Origin: Poecilobothrus nobilitatus
Taxonomy: Eukaryota > Arthropoda > Insecta > Diptera > Dolichopodidae
Assembly (NCBI GenBank): GCA_947095535.1
Contig: OX352773.1
Coordinates: forward strand, 103,865,948-103,929,947
Direction: 5' to 3'
Length of the DNA stretch: 64,000 nt
Below the pieces are notes generated by a model. That model saw only the letters and a list, made by a program, of their open reading frames with translations, did not search any database and had not been told where the DNA came from. The position numbers were made by a program, and so were the translations under genes. Below are positions 11,256 through 20,457 of this stretch, piece after piece (position 1 is the stretch's first letter; each line of letters starts with the position of its first letter).

Positions 11256-11435
11256 TTAAAACGTTTTTAATTTAAGGCCAATTGATTTTAAAAATTGTTG
11301 TCTTTCTATTGTTAGAGTTCCTTTGTTTATTCTGTGAGATCTTATTCCTCTTAACGTTGACATGCTATTAAAATGATCCTTGACATGTGCTAAATATTTA
11401 TTGTGTTTCTGATAATTATTATCATATATTATCAT
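11256..11435 (-). CDS. 59-residue conserved small ORF between penton and capsid genes, copy 1
   Basis: ATG at 11433-11435 overlaps the penton stop by four bases (ATGA), and TAA at 11256 lies just before the capsid ATG. The product begins MIIYDNNYQKHNKYLAHVKD and ends ERQQFLKSIGLKLKTF. Lys-rich, no membrane segment. Short proteins with a similar FLKSIGF-type ending occur between capsid genes of insect Polintons as far as I recall. The tight overlap suggests translation by reinitiation from a polycistronic message. Function unknown. Confidence 0.6.
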   Translation of the reverse strand: MIIYDNNYQKHNKYLAHVKDHFNSMSTLRGIRSHRINKGTLTIERQQFLKSIGLKLKTF

Positions 11436-12133
11436 TTTTCCTGTTTTTTCAAGTGCAAGCGCACTGTTATAGTTTCACCTCGAAAATTAATTAAATTACC
11501 GTTCTGGTCGAGTAATTTTATGTTTATCGATTTGATTTGATTGACAGCTACTGGTAAATAGATAAGATTTCGAGGAACTTCAATTATTTTATAGCCGGGG
11601 CCAACATGAATTGAAAATATGTAAATATGTAAAATATGTACTCTCTGATCATTAATATTTGTTCCTTGAATAATGTTGCATTCAAATCGTATAATATTAA
11701 TTTTGTTTATATCAACAGGAAGATCTGAAATATTCCACTTATTTGGTTTTAATCTTCTTTTACTAAAATCTAACAATCCACCAATAGTGTCTTCTCGTTC
11801 AAAATCAATCTCTTCATCTGAAAAAATTTCACAATTTAATGTATTATTGTTAGCTTTTATATAGAGTTTCCGTTTTTCAGTTTTTGTATTTGTAATTTCT
11901 AGTTTCTTCTTAAGATAATCTTCGATATCTTCAATTTCATAGGAGCCTGTTGGAAGAATGATGCTTTTATCCCCAATAAGAAATCTATTATTTCCTTCAT
12001 CTACATTCGGTATAGAATTGTATGTCTGAAAATCAACTAATGCACAAATATATTCCCCTTCTAAATCTATGGGTGGAAAATATTCTGCTGTTAGTACAGA
12101 AATTTTACCATTTAAGGTAAACGTTAAAGACAT
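11432..12133 (-). CDS. mCP: Minor capsid (penton) protein, single jelly-roll, copy 1
   Basis: I start at ATG 12133 (MSLTFTLNGKISVL), giving 233 residues. Conserved family segments are GGLLDFSKRRL, FECNIIQG, GPGYKIIEVPRNLIYLPV and the end INFRGETITVRLHLKKQ, diagnostic of Polinton penton proteins, which form the fivefold vertices. Copy 1 reads HILHIYIFSIHV where copy 2 reads HILHEFSIHV, a small in-frame insertion in copy 1. The frame is intact, one of few virion genes here that is. The stop overlaps the start of the next ORF by ATGA. Confidence 0.88.
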   Translation of the reverse strand: MSLTFTLNGKISVLTAEYFPPIDLEGEYICALVDFQTYNSIPNVDEGNNRFLIGDKSIILPTGSYEIEDIEDYLKKKLEITNTKTEKRKLYIKANNNTLNCEIFSDEEIDFEREDTIGGLLDFSKRRLKPNKWNISDLPVDINKINIIRFECNIIQGTNINDQRVHILHIYIFSIHVGPGYKIIEVPRNLIYLPVAVNQIKSINIKLLDQNGNLINFRGETITVRLHLKKQEK

Positions 12134-12148
12134 GGTTGCTCTTAACAA

Positions 12149-12474
12149 TTATTAAACAATTAAACAATTATTGAAACGTATTATCTTTTATATAACCATT
12201 ATCATAATTTATTATAAATTAAATTACCTACACATATATATATACAATTTATGATGAAAATTCAATTTTAATTTCAATAACCTTAAATTTCATTTAAAAA
12301 TCATATGATTTTTATCAAGAAAATAAAAAACAAACCTTGAACTTAAAATTTGAATTGCATAATAAAAAAAACTATGATTCTATTCAATATCTCTATTGAA
12401 AGAAAACAAAAATAACCTTGAATTTACTTTTTTGTCACGCTTAAAAAGAAAAAAAAAATGTGATATATTTCTTA
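12149..12474. promoter_or_regulatory. Spacer between protease end and penton start, likely penton promoter region
   Basis: About 330 AT-rich bases with TATATATATACAAT-like stretches and no frame. It lies upstream of the minus-strand set penton, small ORF, capsid. The promoter role is inferred from position only. The same spacer is at 19740-20065. Confidence 0.35.
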
Positions 12475-12864
12475 TTAATTTTTTATTTTGTTTTTTTTGT
12501 TTTGCTTATAAAAAATAGTATTAGATAAGAAAGTTAAACATAAATGACCACAATTGTATGCATTAAATTTTTGATATTTATAATAATTATATGAAAGCTT
12601 ATTTCCTAAATATTTTACAATTTCATTTGGTGGTTTTAAATTTCCAAAGCTATCAAAATATTTTATATCATTTAAATTCTTATAATATGCTACCCAATGA
12701 ATTCCATCTCCGATTGAGTTATCTAAATTGACGATTCCACATTCACATTTCCAAGGTTTAGTTTTAGGAAGATCGTCTCTCATAAAAACTCCACGAAAAT
12801 ATTTTAAGTATTTGGTTCCAAAATTATTTAAATCAATATTGGTTAAAGCCCGTTTGGGTAGCAA
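12475..12864 (-). CDS. PRO: Adenain-like cysteine protease, copy 1
   Basis: The 129-residue frame has the family's order: N-terminal LTNIDLNNF, FRGVFMRDDLP, ECGIVNLDNS, catalytic His in GIHWVAYY (about residue 56), Asp in YFDSFG (71), Gln in YQKFN (98) and Cys in NCGHLC (105). It would cleave virion precursors during maturation. No ATG exists: the frame can open only with TTG at 12864 after the core-protein stop (12867-12869), or is open back to a TAA near 12905. The start codon may therefore be lost, or the protease may be reached by coupling to the upstream core gene. The C-terminus is short and Lys/Asn-rich. Confidence 0.85.
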   Translation of the reverse strand: MLPKRALTNIDLNNFGTKYLKYFRGVFMRDDLPKTKPWKCECGIVNLDNSIGDGIHWVAYYKNLNDIKYFDSFGNLKPPNEIVKYLGNKLSYNYYKYQKFNAYNCGHLCLTFLSNTIFYKQNKKNKIKN

Positions 12865-12866
12865 AC

Positions 12867-13692
12867 TTAGCGGTTTTTTGATGTCAGAAATAATCCAAGT
12901 CCCTGTTTATATGGTTTTAAATGTAAACCCCTTCCTCTTAGAGCAATAGCTTCCATTGTTTTATTATGACATTCACTTTCATTTAACTGCACCTTAGCAT
13001 TTTTAGCATCATTAACAGCTTTAGTTATACCAGCAGCACCACCTGCAAGAGCTCCGACAGCTGATAAACCTGCGAACATTGGAATTAATGGTAGAATGCC
13101 ACCAGTTTTAGGAACAGAAATAATGCGTGGTATTTTAATTGATTTTCTATTTTTGCTTATATTTCTAGCAGCTTTCAGCGCAATTTTGATAGCGTCATTT
13201 TGCTTATTAGATTTATACCCTTTAATAGCTATTCTAGCTTCTTGAATGACTCTTCTTAAGGGTTGCTTTTTCGGTGCTTTCTTTGCTTCCTTCTTGCAAC
13301 CCATACCAAGTCTAATTTTTGTTTTCATTGCGTTTGTAACAAGAAATCCGTTTGCTTTTTCACTTAAAGTTGAATCACGCGATTTAACTCTTTGCCAAGC
13401 TTTCTCAGCTAATATTTTATCAGCTATATGACGATCAGAAATATTAATATGTATGATAAATATTAATATGTTTAGAATATGCACTATCGTGTTCACGACA
13501 TGCATCATCTAATTGGTTTATTCCTTTATCCCCACGTTCTAGACGTTTTTTAAGTTTTGTTCCTGGTTCACAATAATTATATCCAGGTATATGTGCTTCA
13601 AATGGTAATTTAGTAATTATGGAATTTAATACACCACCTTTTTTTTTGATTTCTGATTTACAACTGATTGCATTTCTCTTGTAACTGATCAT
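12867..13692 (-). pseudogene. Phospholipase A2 / virion core (pX-like) fusion protein, copy 1
   Basis: ATG 13692 opens a frame with a parvovirus-like phospholipase A2 motif: calcium loop YNYCEPGT (38-45) and catalytic pair in CREHDSAYSK (His68-Asp69). A tandem 19-base duplication around 13440-13472 (AAATATTAATATGT twice) shifts frame right after it. The second frame (to 12867) continues SDRHIADKILAEKAWQRVK, a basic GMGCKKEAKKAPKKQPLRR stretch, a Gly/Ala-rich hydrophobic segment (GGILPLIPMFAGLSAVGALA) that looks membrane-active, and a Gly/Lys C-terminus. Such fusions are described in adintoviruses and probably help endosome escape. In copy 1 the calcium-loop Gly is Glu. Both copies share the frameshift, so neither makes the fusion. 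Confidence 0.75.
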
Positions 13693-13783
13693 ATTTAATC
13701 TTATATCGGTGAAAGTTCAATATGGATTGTTTTGATTAAGACATATAAATATAGTTTTATATGAAATTGATTTAGTTGCTAAA
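13693..13783. promoter_or_regulatory. Divergent promoter between core protein and ATPase genes, copy 1
   Basis: Only 91 bases separate two opposed ATGs, so both start signals should lie here. It contains TATAAATATAG at about 13744. Same layout in copy 2 (21284-21374). Promoter role inferred from geometry. Confidence 0.45.
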
Positions 13784-14486
13784 ATGAAGTTTATCAAAAA
13801 AGGTGAAACAATAAAGATTATGAATTTGATGAGAAATGTAATATTATTAAAGAGTATAAGAAACACGGAGAAATACTACCAAACAGTATTCGAGGATTAA
13901 TTGTTGGACCATCTAATTGTGGTAAAACAAATGTCATGTTAAGCATGTTATTAGATCCAAAAGGTCTTAAATTTCAAAATATATACATTTATTCGAAATC
14001 ATTACACCAGCCGAAGTATCAGTATTTTAAAAAAATTATAAAACCTATTAAAGGAATGGGATATAATGAATTTTCAAATAATTCAGATGTAGTTAAACCA
14101 TCAGAATCCCAGCCTAATTCAATATTCATATTTGATGATGTTGCATGTGATAAACAATATAAAGTGAGGGAATATTTTTGTATGGGACGGCATCAAAACG
14201 TCGACAATATTTATGTCAATCTTTCTATTTATGTCAATCATATACTCGAATTCCTAAACATTTAATAAGAGATAATGCAAATTTTATAATTTTATTTAAG
14301 CAAGATGATTTAAAATTAAAGCATATCTATAATGATCATGTTAATGCAGATATGTCCTTTAAGCAATTTAAAGATATATGCACACATTGTTGGCGAAATA
14401 GCTATGGATTTTTACTTATTGATAAAGATAGAGCTTTAAATAATGGTCGCTATAAAAGAAATTTTGAAGAATGTGTTCAATTATAA
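13784..14486 (+). pseudogene. ATPase: Packaging ATPase (FtsK/HerA type), copy 1
   Basis: Same gene as 21375-22078, with Walker A GPSNCGKT and Walker B IFIFDDVA. A T missing at about 13826 (ATGAATTTGATG against ATGAATTTTGATG in copy 2) adds a private frameshift after 14 codons. The shared lesion near 14205-14230 separates the Walker domain from the C-terminal part (RIPKHLIRDNANFIILFKQDD). The enzyme would pump DNA into the capsid. Inactive here. Confidence 0.88.
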
Positions 14487-14496
14487 ACATATATAA

Positions 14497-14633
14497 TATA
14501 CCGTTCATAACAACAACAGATCAGATCAACAACAGCAGCATATCAGATCAGGAACAACAACAGATCAGATCAGACCAGTTTCGATTCAATACAGATCAGG
14601 TCAGATCAGTTGCAGTTCAATAGCAGTTCAATC
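14497..14633 (+). repeat. CAGATCAG-rich leader before the conserved 317-residue protein
   Basis: Between the ATPase stop and ATG 14634 the sequence is a degenerate array of CAGATCA(G) and AACAACAG words. Identical in copy 2 (22089-22225). It forms the 5' leader of the next gene; no function is known to me. Confidence 0.6.
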
Positions 14634-14977
14634 ATGAATAAAACCTTTAATGAAAAAGTCTTAAAAGACATAATTAAAACGAGAAAAAATTTGCAAAGGA
14701 AATATAAAACATTAAAAACTGGAAAAATAGCAGAGGAGCAATATTTGGAGGAAACATTTAAGCCAATTGTAGAGCCAATTAAAAAATTAACTAATATTGT
14801 GAAAAAGCAGGAAGTGAAACCGGAAGATGAATCCAAAACTACTGATAATGATAAAATTAGTATGACACCATTCATGCATAAAACGGAAACACCAAAGAAA
14901 AAGAAATCAGATTTTGAAAGTTTTAAGACATCAACACCTAACACTACTACATTTTCAACTTCTAAATTGACTGCCGA

Positions 14978-15008
<31 letters not shown>

Positions 15009-15587
15009 CCTTTATACAGCTATAATAAATCAAAAATTGATAAGAGTTATGGACCATATCTTGACCTAAAATCAAACATAAGAAAATTAGGTAATTCAAC
15101 GTTTAGTATTAATGAAAATAATCATAACATAATTATTAATGGTGAGACCTTTGAGGGAACTGAAGGTTTGCATAACCTTATATTTAAAAAGAAACCAGTG
15201 AATTATACTGAAAATGATTTAAAACAGTATCAAAGAATTTTGGAAAAAACTAATGCTCATAGGAGAAATTATGATTCATTGGAACAAATTAAAGGAAATA
15301 AGGGTTATAAATATCAAAATATTATAAAACACCTGTATAAACATGAATATAATACGAGAACTAAAAAAGGAAATTCTTATTCTAATAAAAATTTATTAGC
15401 ATTGCCACACTCTTCTAATATGTTATATTCAAACCGCCAGATTCAATATACTTATTGGGATGACCCTAATGAATTAGTTGATAGATTGGAGCTTTTGATT
15501 GCATCAGAAATGTCTGGTAACAATAATCATCATAATGAAATCAATTCCATTATTGAAGAACTCAGAGAAGCTAATATAATTGAGTAA
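14634..15587 (+). CDS. Conserved Polinton protein (DUF8207-like), copy 1
   Basis: I choose ATG 14634 (MNKTFNEKVLKDIIKTRKNL), giving 317 residues. Order: Lys-rich helical N-terminus, a disordered Ser/Thr/Pro region with a run of ten Ser encoded by a TCA repeat (14980-15008), a middle segment SYGPYLDLKSNIRKLG, and a C-terminus YTYWDDPNELVDRLELLIAS ... SIIEELREANII. The C-terminal motif is common to a protein of insect Polintons that I believe is catalogued as DUF8207 (not verified). It is probably a virion or assembly protein, located right after the ATPase. Frame fully open and identical in both cassettes. Confidence 0.75.
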
Positions 15588-15611
15588 TAAATATTTTAAA
15601 GTAACACTTAC

Positions 15612-16109
15612 ATGATGACAATTGACAAATTTGGTCATACTCGAGCTCAACCATATAAAAATAAACCGTTAAACAGCCATATAATAAGTTTTCCTTTAAC
15701 TTCAGAAGGAAATTATGATCTATAAAATAAGCAATTCGCAAATGTTAGAACACCCATTAATCCAACAGATGTTGTAACAAAAAGTTATATTGATAATCAA
15801 TTCGATATTCATGATGAAAGTATAACAAATCTTTTTATAGATTTTCAAAGAGAAAATGCTGACTGGGTAAATACACAACTTTCAGATGCAAATGAAACCA
15901 TAAAACAATATACTGAAAATGAAATTAGCAAATTAGATGATAAATTAAAAACTTTTATTGAAGAAAAAATTGAAAGACATAATTCGTTTATCTGGAGCAG
16001 CATGGAAAAGGAAATTAAAAATGCTATGCATTTCGTAGATACGAATGCTGCAGAAATTCTTAAAAACTTTGAACTTCGAATAAAACTTTTGGAAACAAAT
16101 AGTAAATAA
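15612..16109 (+). pseudogene. Fibre-like coiled-coil protein, copy 1, one in-frame stop
   Basis: ATG 15612/15615 opens a 165-codon frame ending TAA 16107, interrupted only by TAA at 15723-15725. Before the stop it reads TRAQPYKNKPLNSHIISFPL; after it come NVRTPINPTDVVTKSYIDNQ, which resembles the neck motif of phage tail fibres (N-x-P-x-D-x-x-TK-x-Y-ID), and then a heptad-rich coiled coil to the end. This suggests a trimeric vertex or attachment protein; the assignment is inferred from motif and coiled coil. The stop is shared with copy 2. Confidence 0.55.
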
Positions 16110-16141
16110 ATTTGTCTGTACTAAAGATTTAGGCATTAAAC

Positions 16142-16432
16142 ATGGATATATCACGAATCGGATATAAATTGAATAATTTTCTAAATATATATGAAGATAT
16201 TCTATTAGAAGAACATTATACTGAATTAAAAGATCATTTTAATTTTTTGGTGCAGTTCAAAAATTCAGTGCAGTTGGAAACAAGAAATCATGGTATTCAT
16301 TATACTATATGCCCATATGCATCAGATTCATCTGATTCATACCCAGATACATGTCCATGTATGTCGGCTGAACGAATAATGATAAGAATTGTGAAATTAA
16401 TGAAATTATATGAGAGAATTAAAAATAAATAA
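16142..16432 (+). CDS. Unidentified 96-residue protein, copy 1
   Basis: Open frame from ATG 16142, 33 bases after the fibre-like gene. N-terminal half is an acidic amphipathic helix region (NNFLNIYEDILLEEHYTELK); the middle is HYTICPYASDSSDSYPDTCP with CPCMSAER, giving four Cys that could bind metal or form disulfides; the C-terminus is a basic helix. I do not recognise it. It is identical at the protein level in both cassettes, and sits between virion genes and the PPP1R15-like gene. Confidence 0.6.
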   Translation: MDISRIGYKLNNFLNIYEDILLEEHYTELKDHFNFLVQFKNSVQLETRNHGIHYTICPYASDSSDSYPDTCPCMSAERIMIRIVKLMKLYERIKNK

Positions 16433-16491
16433 AACTATTTAAATTAAAAAAAAAAATAAATAAGCATTATAATTATTGTTTCATATTTAAA

Positions 16492-16857
16492 ATGAGTCAG
16501 AGTGAGGTGGTTGATTTATTTGAATGGCTTAACATTTTGGATTCCTCTGAAGAGAGTGATGTAGAGAAGGAGGAGGAGGAAGTGAAAGACGATGGCCAAA
16601 AGCTGATGAAAAGAGTTCGTTTTGATTTAAAACCTCAAATCCATATATTGTACACATGGAACTCTGCGCATAAATTAGCTCGACAAAAATATTGGGAGAT
16701 TATAGCTCTAGATCGAGTAAGATTTAATAAAAGAATTGAAAATACTGATAACCTTATCTCTAACGTTTTAAATAAAAACCATCGTCAGCATATTTTTAAT
16801 GACAGATTTTCTAATTACAACCTCATAACAGAAATAAAACTAGATCATTCATCATGA
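16492..16857 (+). CDS. PPP1R15/GADD34-like PP1-recruiting protein, copy 1
   Basis: 121 residues from ATG 16492. An N-terminal helix (SEVVDLFEWLNIL) and an acidic stretch (19-34) precede KRVRF (40-44), a canonical RVxF PP1-docking motif. After it follow HILYTW, LARQKYWE (62-69) and A-x-DRVRF-x-x-RI (72-82). This order, spacing and end (W-E-x-x-A-x-D-R-x-RF-x-x-RI) is the hallmark of the PPP1R15 family, whose members bring PP1 to phosphorylated eIF2alpha and restore translation; some large DNA viruses carry such proteins to undo PKR-type shutdown. Here it would be a host-countermeasure gene. Function is inferred; the motif is seen directly. One residue differs from copy 2 (Asp34 against Asn). 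It ends with an ATGA overlap with the integrase start. Confidence 0.75.
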   Translation: MSQSEVVDLFEWLNILDSSEESDVEKEEEEVKDDGQKLMKRVRFDLKPQIHILYTWNSAHKLARQKYWEIIALDRVRFNKRIENTDNLISNVLNKNHRQHIFNDRFSNYNLITEIKLDHSS

Positions 16858-16905
16858 CTAAGAGAGAGGTTGTTGAAGAATTACATAAGCCAGCTCATTA
16901 CATAA
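16854..16905 (+). pseudogene. Truncated integrase start and duplication junction with templated filler
   Basis: ATG 16854 begins the integrase frame (MTKREVVEELHKPA) but homology ends at 16896. Then ATTACATAA (16897-16905) precedes the start of copy 2. The filler repeats the bases ATTACATAAG found just upstream at 16880-16889, so the junction was joined after local templated synthesis. Confidence 0.85.
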
Positions 16906-17046
16906 GGTGGAAAAAATCAAAGCGAAAAAAAAAAAATATGTTACAGTAAAACTGTTCATTCATTTTTATTTAATCATTATTAGTACATATCACAATTAAA
17001 TCATAAAAATCATAACAATAAAATAATAAAATGTTTACAATAGTGA

Positions 17047-17503
17047 TTTTAATAAATAAACATTTTCAAAAGCGCACATACCAACATGATTGAACGAGCA
17101 TCTTTGAGCAGGGGTATTTTGTTGCCTTTTTAAAAATTTTAGGCTTGTGTAATCTTGTCTGTTTAAATCTACAACATTATTATAATGTTTTGAATCCAAA
17201 TTCTCTTTTCATCACCCTTTACGTAAATGCAAGTATTGGTATTTATAAACAATTTTAAAAAATTGTTCACAAAATCACATCACAAAAACTTGTTTTACCA
17301 TCAGACCATTTAAATCCATGGTGATTTTTTGTTAACCATTTATTGATATATTTTGATTGTGACTCAAGTACGTGATAACTGTATGGAGGTTTAATTATGA
17401 AATGTTGAATTTCATTACTTGAAGTTAATATTGCAATTTCTTTTAGAATAAATTTGTTACTATTATCTCGGAAGCCTTGAATATCAAGTATTGCATATTC
17501 CAT
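17047..17503 (-). pseudogene. Exonuclease-like conserved Polinton protein, copy 2
   Basis: Identical 78-codon start to copy 1 and the same decayed C-terminal part; a single base differs just after the stop (TTGTTCAC against ATGTTCAC). See the entry at 9457. Confidence 0.5.
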
Positions 17504-17653
17504 TGCTTAGATGTCTATAAAACAAGTAAATTAAAAATGTTACTCCAAAACAGAGTCGTATATAAAATGTATAAAACGATTTTAAATGATTGATTTTGTC
17601 TATTCAGTGATTGTTGTTGTAATTTCATTAGAAAAGCTCATTGATTTGTAATT

Positions 17654-18859
17654 TTAATTTATTTTATTAACATCCCCGCTCAAAGGTTGAAATTCAACTA
17701 GTCGATCGTGTAACAAAAGACAGTAGGCTGTGGTACTTGCTGGAATGCTACTTGCAGTTTTAAGCTGTATTTTAACATCAATTGACCCCGTTTTTAAATT
17801 TTCATTTTGATAACGAGTGTCTATTACGAAAATTGTACTACTTTTCTTAAACTCTTCCCATGTTAATAAAGGTTCAGGTATAGAATAATTATAATAATTG
17901 CAACGAAAGTTAATGTATGCCTCGTAAGCTATTCCATAGCGATGTCTTTCAAAATTTAAATTCATATCTTCATATGGATAAGCTTCTGAATTTAAGAAAA
18001 CTTTTAAATCTTCTACATACAAATGATCAAATTTCGATGGATCTTCTTTAAGTTGATTTAACTTATTTGTTTGTAGAGCGAAAATAATGAAACGCGGGTT
18101 TTCAAGTAGAGTTGTAGTTTTAACGTTCCAAATATGATGGTTAGTATTTGACGGTAATGTTGGATATTCATATAAATCCCAATTTCTAAAAGCTAATATA
18201 ATTTTAGCATTATTATCAATATTCTTGTACAGGTTTAATTTGAAGGAATCAGCTAAATTCAGCTAATGTTGTACTCGCCATTGCACTTTAAGTAATTGAA
18301 TTTTCGGTTTTTCATTAATATCAGAGCAAAGTAAAGAGTTATCATCAGATCTTGAACGTATCAAAATTAATTCATGTTTTGCATTCGGTATAATGTTTTT
18401 ATGATCTTCAGCAAATCCCAAGAGTCTTTTCAATGGAACACAATAGTTAAAAAATTGTGTTTTTGAATCAATTGTTGCTTTGGGAGACCAACATGCATTC
18501 ATAAGAGCTTGAATCTCATTTTCATTTAGCGAAATAAAATTTTTTAAACATGTTGTTATACCAACATTTCGACAATGATCAATTTCCTTCCCATTTAATT
18601 CATAGCGTACTTCTTCGAATAGAAATGCCATTGCGTTATTAATTAAATTTGTTTTTGTTGCAAGACTTCCATCTTGTTTTGAAATAAAGCCTTCAATATA
18701 AAGAATACTGGTAGACGGTAAGATATTTAGATTTTGATTTTGTATTTGTATGCGAATAATATCGCTTTTATTAAATGAATCTGTGAATGCTGAATATGTG
18801 CGCCAATGAGCACTTGTTATACTTACATCAATGACAGGGCTATGAAATAAATTATCCAT
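17654..18859 (-). pseudogene. MCP: Major capsid protein (hexon), copy 2, single in-frame TAG
   Basis: Here the whole gene stays in one frame from ATG 18859 to TAA 17654, 400 codons broken only by TAG at 18263-18265 after residue 198. N-terminal (VIDVSITSAHWRTYSAF) and C-terminal (TTAYCLLLHDRLVEFQP) family motifs are present, and the 17 bases lost in copy 1 are retained (near 18170). One substitution separates the N-terminal parts (Asn against Lys at residue 174). The TAG predates the duplication. Read-through would restore full length, but nothing in the sequence argues for it. Confidence 0.9.
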
Positions 18860-18862
18860 TTT

Positions 18863-19042
18863 TTAAAACGTTTTTAATTTAAGGCCAATTGATTTTAAAA
18901 ATTGTTGTCTTTCTATTGTTAGAGTTCCTTTGTTTATTCTGTGAGATCTTATTCCTCTTAACGTTGACATGCTATTAAAATGATCCTTGACGTGTGCTAA
19001 ATATTTATTGTGTTTCTGATAATTATTATCATATATTATCAT
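18863..19042 (-). CDS. 59-residue small ORF between penton and capsid genes, copy 2
   Basis: Same ORF and same four-base ATGA overlap with the penton stop as at 11256; one difference in the nucleotide sequence is seen (GACGTG against GACATG). Function unknown. Confidence 0.6.
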   Translation of the reverse strand: MIIYDNNYQKHNKYLAHVKDHFNSMSTLRGIRSHRINKGTLTIERQQFLKSIGLKLKTF

Positions 19043-19734
19043 TTTTCCTGTTTTTTCAAGTGCAAGCGCACTGTTATAGTTTCACCTCGAAAATTAATTA
19101 AATTACCGTTCTGGTCGAGTAATTTTATGTTTATCGATTTGATTTGATTGACAGCTACTGGTAAATAGATAAGATTTCGAGGAACTTCAATTATTTTATA
19201 GCCGGGGCCAACATGAATTGAAAATTCATGTAAAATATGTACTCTCTGATCATTAATATATGTTCCTTGAATAATGTTGCATTCAAATCGTATAATATTA
19301 ATTTTGTTTATATCAACAGGAAGATCTGAAATATTCCACTTATTTGGTTTTAATCTTCTTTTACTAAAATCTAACAATCCACCAATAGTGTCTTCTCGTT
19401 CAAAATCAATCTCTTCATCGGAAAAAATTTCACAATTTAATGTATTATTGTTAGCTTTTATATAGAGTTTCCGTTTTTCAGTTTTTGTATTTGTAATTTC
19501 TAGTTTCTTCTTAAGATAATCTTCGATATCTTCAATTTCATAGGAGCCTGTTGGAAGAATGATGCTTTTATCCCCAATAAGAAATCTATTATTTCCTTCA
19601 TCTACATTCGGTATAGAATTGTATGTCTGAAAATCAACTAATGCACAAATATATTCCCCTTCTAAATCTATGGGTGGAAAATATTCTGCTGTTAGTACAG
19701 AAATTTTACCATTTAAGGTAAACGTTAAAGACAT
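19039..19734 (-). CDS. mCP: Minor capsid (penton) protein, copy 2
   Basis: 231 residues from ATG 19734, intact. It has HILHEFSIHVGPGYKIIEV, which fits the family better than copy 1's HIYIF version, so copy 2 is the ancestral form. One further change (Tyr against Asn in IIQGTYI). Single jelly-roll vertex protein by homology. Confidence 0.88.
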   Translation of the reverse strand: MSLTFTLNGKISVLTAEYFPPIDLEGEYICALVDFQTYNSIPNVDEGNNRFLIGDKSIILPTGSYEIEDIEDYLKKKLEITNTKTEKRKLYIKANNNTLNCEIFSDEEIDFEREDTIGGLLDFSKRRLKPNKWNISDLPVDINKINIIRFECNIIQGTYINDQRVHILHEFSIHVGPGYKIIEVPRNLIYLPVAVNQIKSINIKLLDQNGNLINFRGETITVRLHLKKQEK

Positions 19735-20065
19735 GGTTGCTCTTAACCAATTAAACAATTATTGAAACGTATTATCTTTTATATAACCATTATCATAATT
19801 TATTATAAATTAAATTACCTACACATATATATATACAATTTATGATGAAAATTCAATTTTAATTTCAATAACCTTAAATTTCATTTAAAAATCATATGAT
19901 TTTTATCAAGAAAATAAAAAACAAACCTTGAACTTAAAATTTGAATTGCATAATAATAAAAACTATGATTCTATTCAATATCTCTATTGAAAGAAAACAA
20001 AAATAACCTTGAATTTACTTTTTTGTCACGCTTAAAAAGAAAAAAAAAATGTGATATATTTCTTA

Positions 20066-20455
20066 TTAATTTTTTATTTTGTTTTTTTTGTTTTGCTTAT
20101 AAAAAATAGTATTAGATAAGAAAGTTAAACATAAATGACCACAATTGTATGCATTAAATTTTTGATATTTATAATAATTATATGAAAGCTTATTTCCTAA
20201 ATATTTTACAATTTCATTTGGTGGTTTTAAATTTCCAAAGCTATCAAAATATTTTATATCATTTAAATTCTTATAATATGCTACCCAATGAATTCCATCT
20301 CCGATTGAGTTATCTAAATTGACGATTCCACATTCACATTTCCAAGGTTTAGTTTTAGGAAGATCGTCTCTCATAAAAACTCCACGAAAATATTTTAAGT
20401 ATTTGGTTCCAAAATTATTTAAATCAATATTGGTTAAAGCCCGTTTGGGTAGCAA
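20066..20455 (-). CDS. PRO: Adenain-like cysteine protease, copy 2
   Basis: Identical protein to copy 1 with His, Asp, Gln and Cys of the active site present. The same missing-ATG problem applies (TTG 20455), and the core-protein stop lies two bases away. Confidence 0.85.
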   Translation of the reverse strand: MLPKRALTNIDLNNFGTKYLKYFRGVFMRDDLPKTKPWKCECGIVNLDNSIGDGIHWVAYYKNLNDIKYFDSFGNLKPPNEIVKYLGNKLSYNYYKYQKFNAYNCGHLCLTFLSNTIFYKQNKKNKIKN

Positions 20456-20457
20456 AC

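Larger units (their letters stand above)
9316..16896. repeat. Virion cassette copy 1 of a direct tandem duplication
   Basis: Starts GGTGGAAAAAATC and ends GAAGAATTACATAAGCCAGCTC, 43 bases into the integrase gene. Copy 2 is 16906-24488. By eye about 18 differences exist over 7.58 kb, including a 17-base deletion in the capsid gene, a 1-base deletion in the ATPase gene and small indels near 11620 and 12150. The ends share no obvious homology. Confidence 0.95.

Noticed and set aside
13246..13431. Hydrophobic 61-codon plus-strand frame (copy at 20837-21022), looks like a membrane protein
   Set aside because: Antisense of the basic region of the core protein; Lys/Arg codons read backwards give Phe/Leu.
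14606..14944. 112-codon minus-strand frame (and its copy at 22198-22536)
   Set aside because: It is the exact antisense of the Lys/Ser-rich start of the conserved 317-residue gene; composition is a mirror image and no motif is present.
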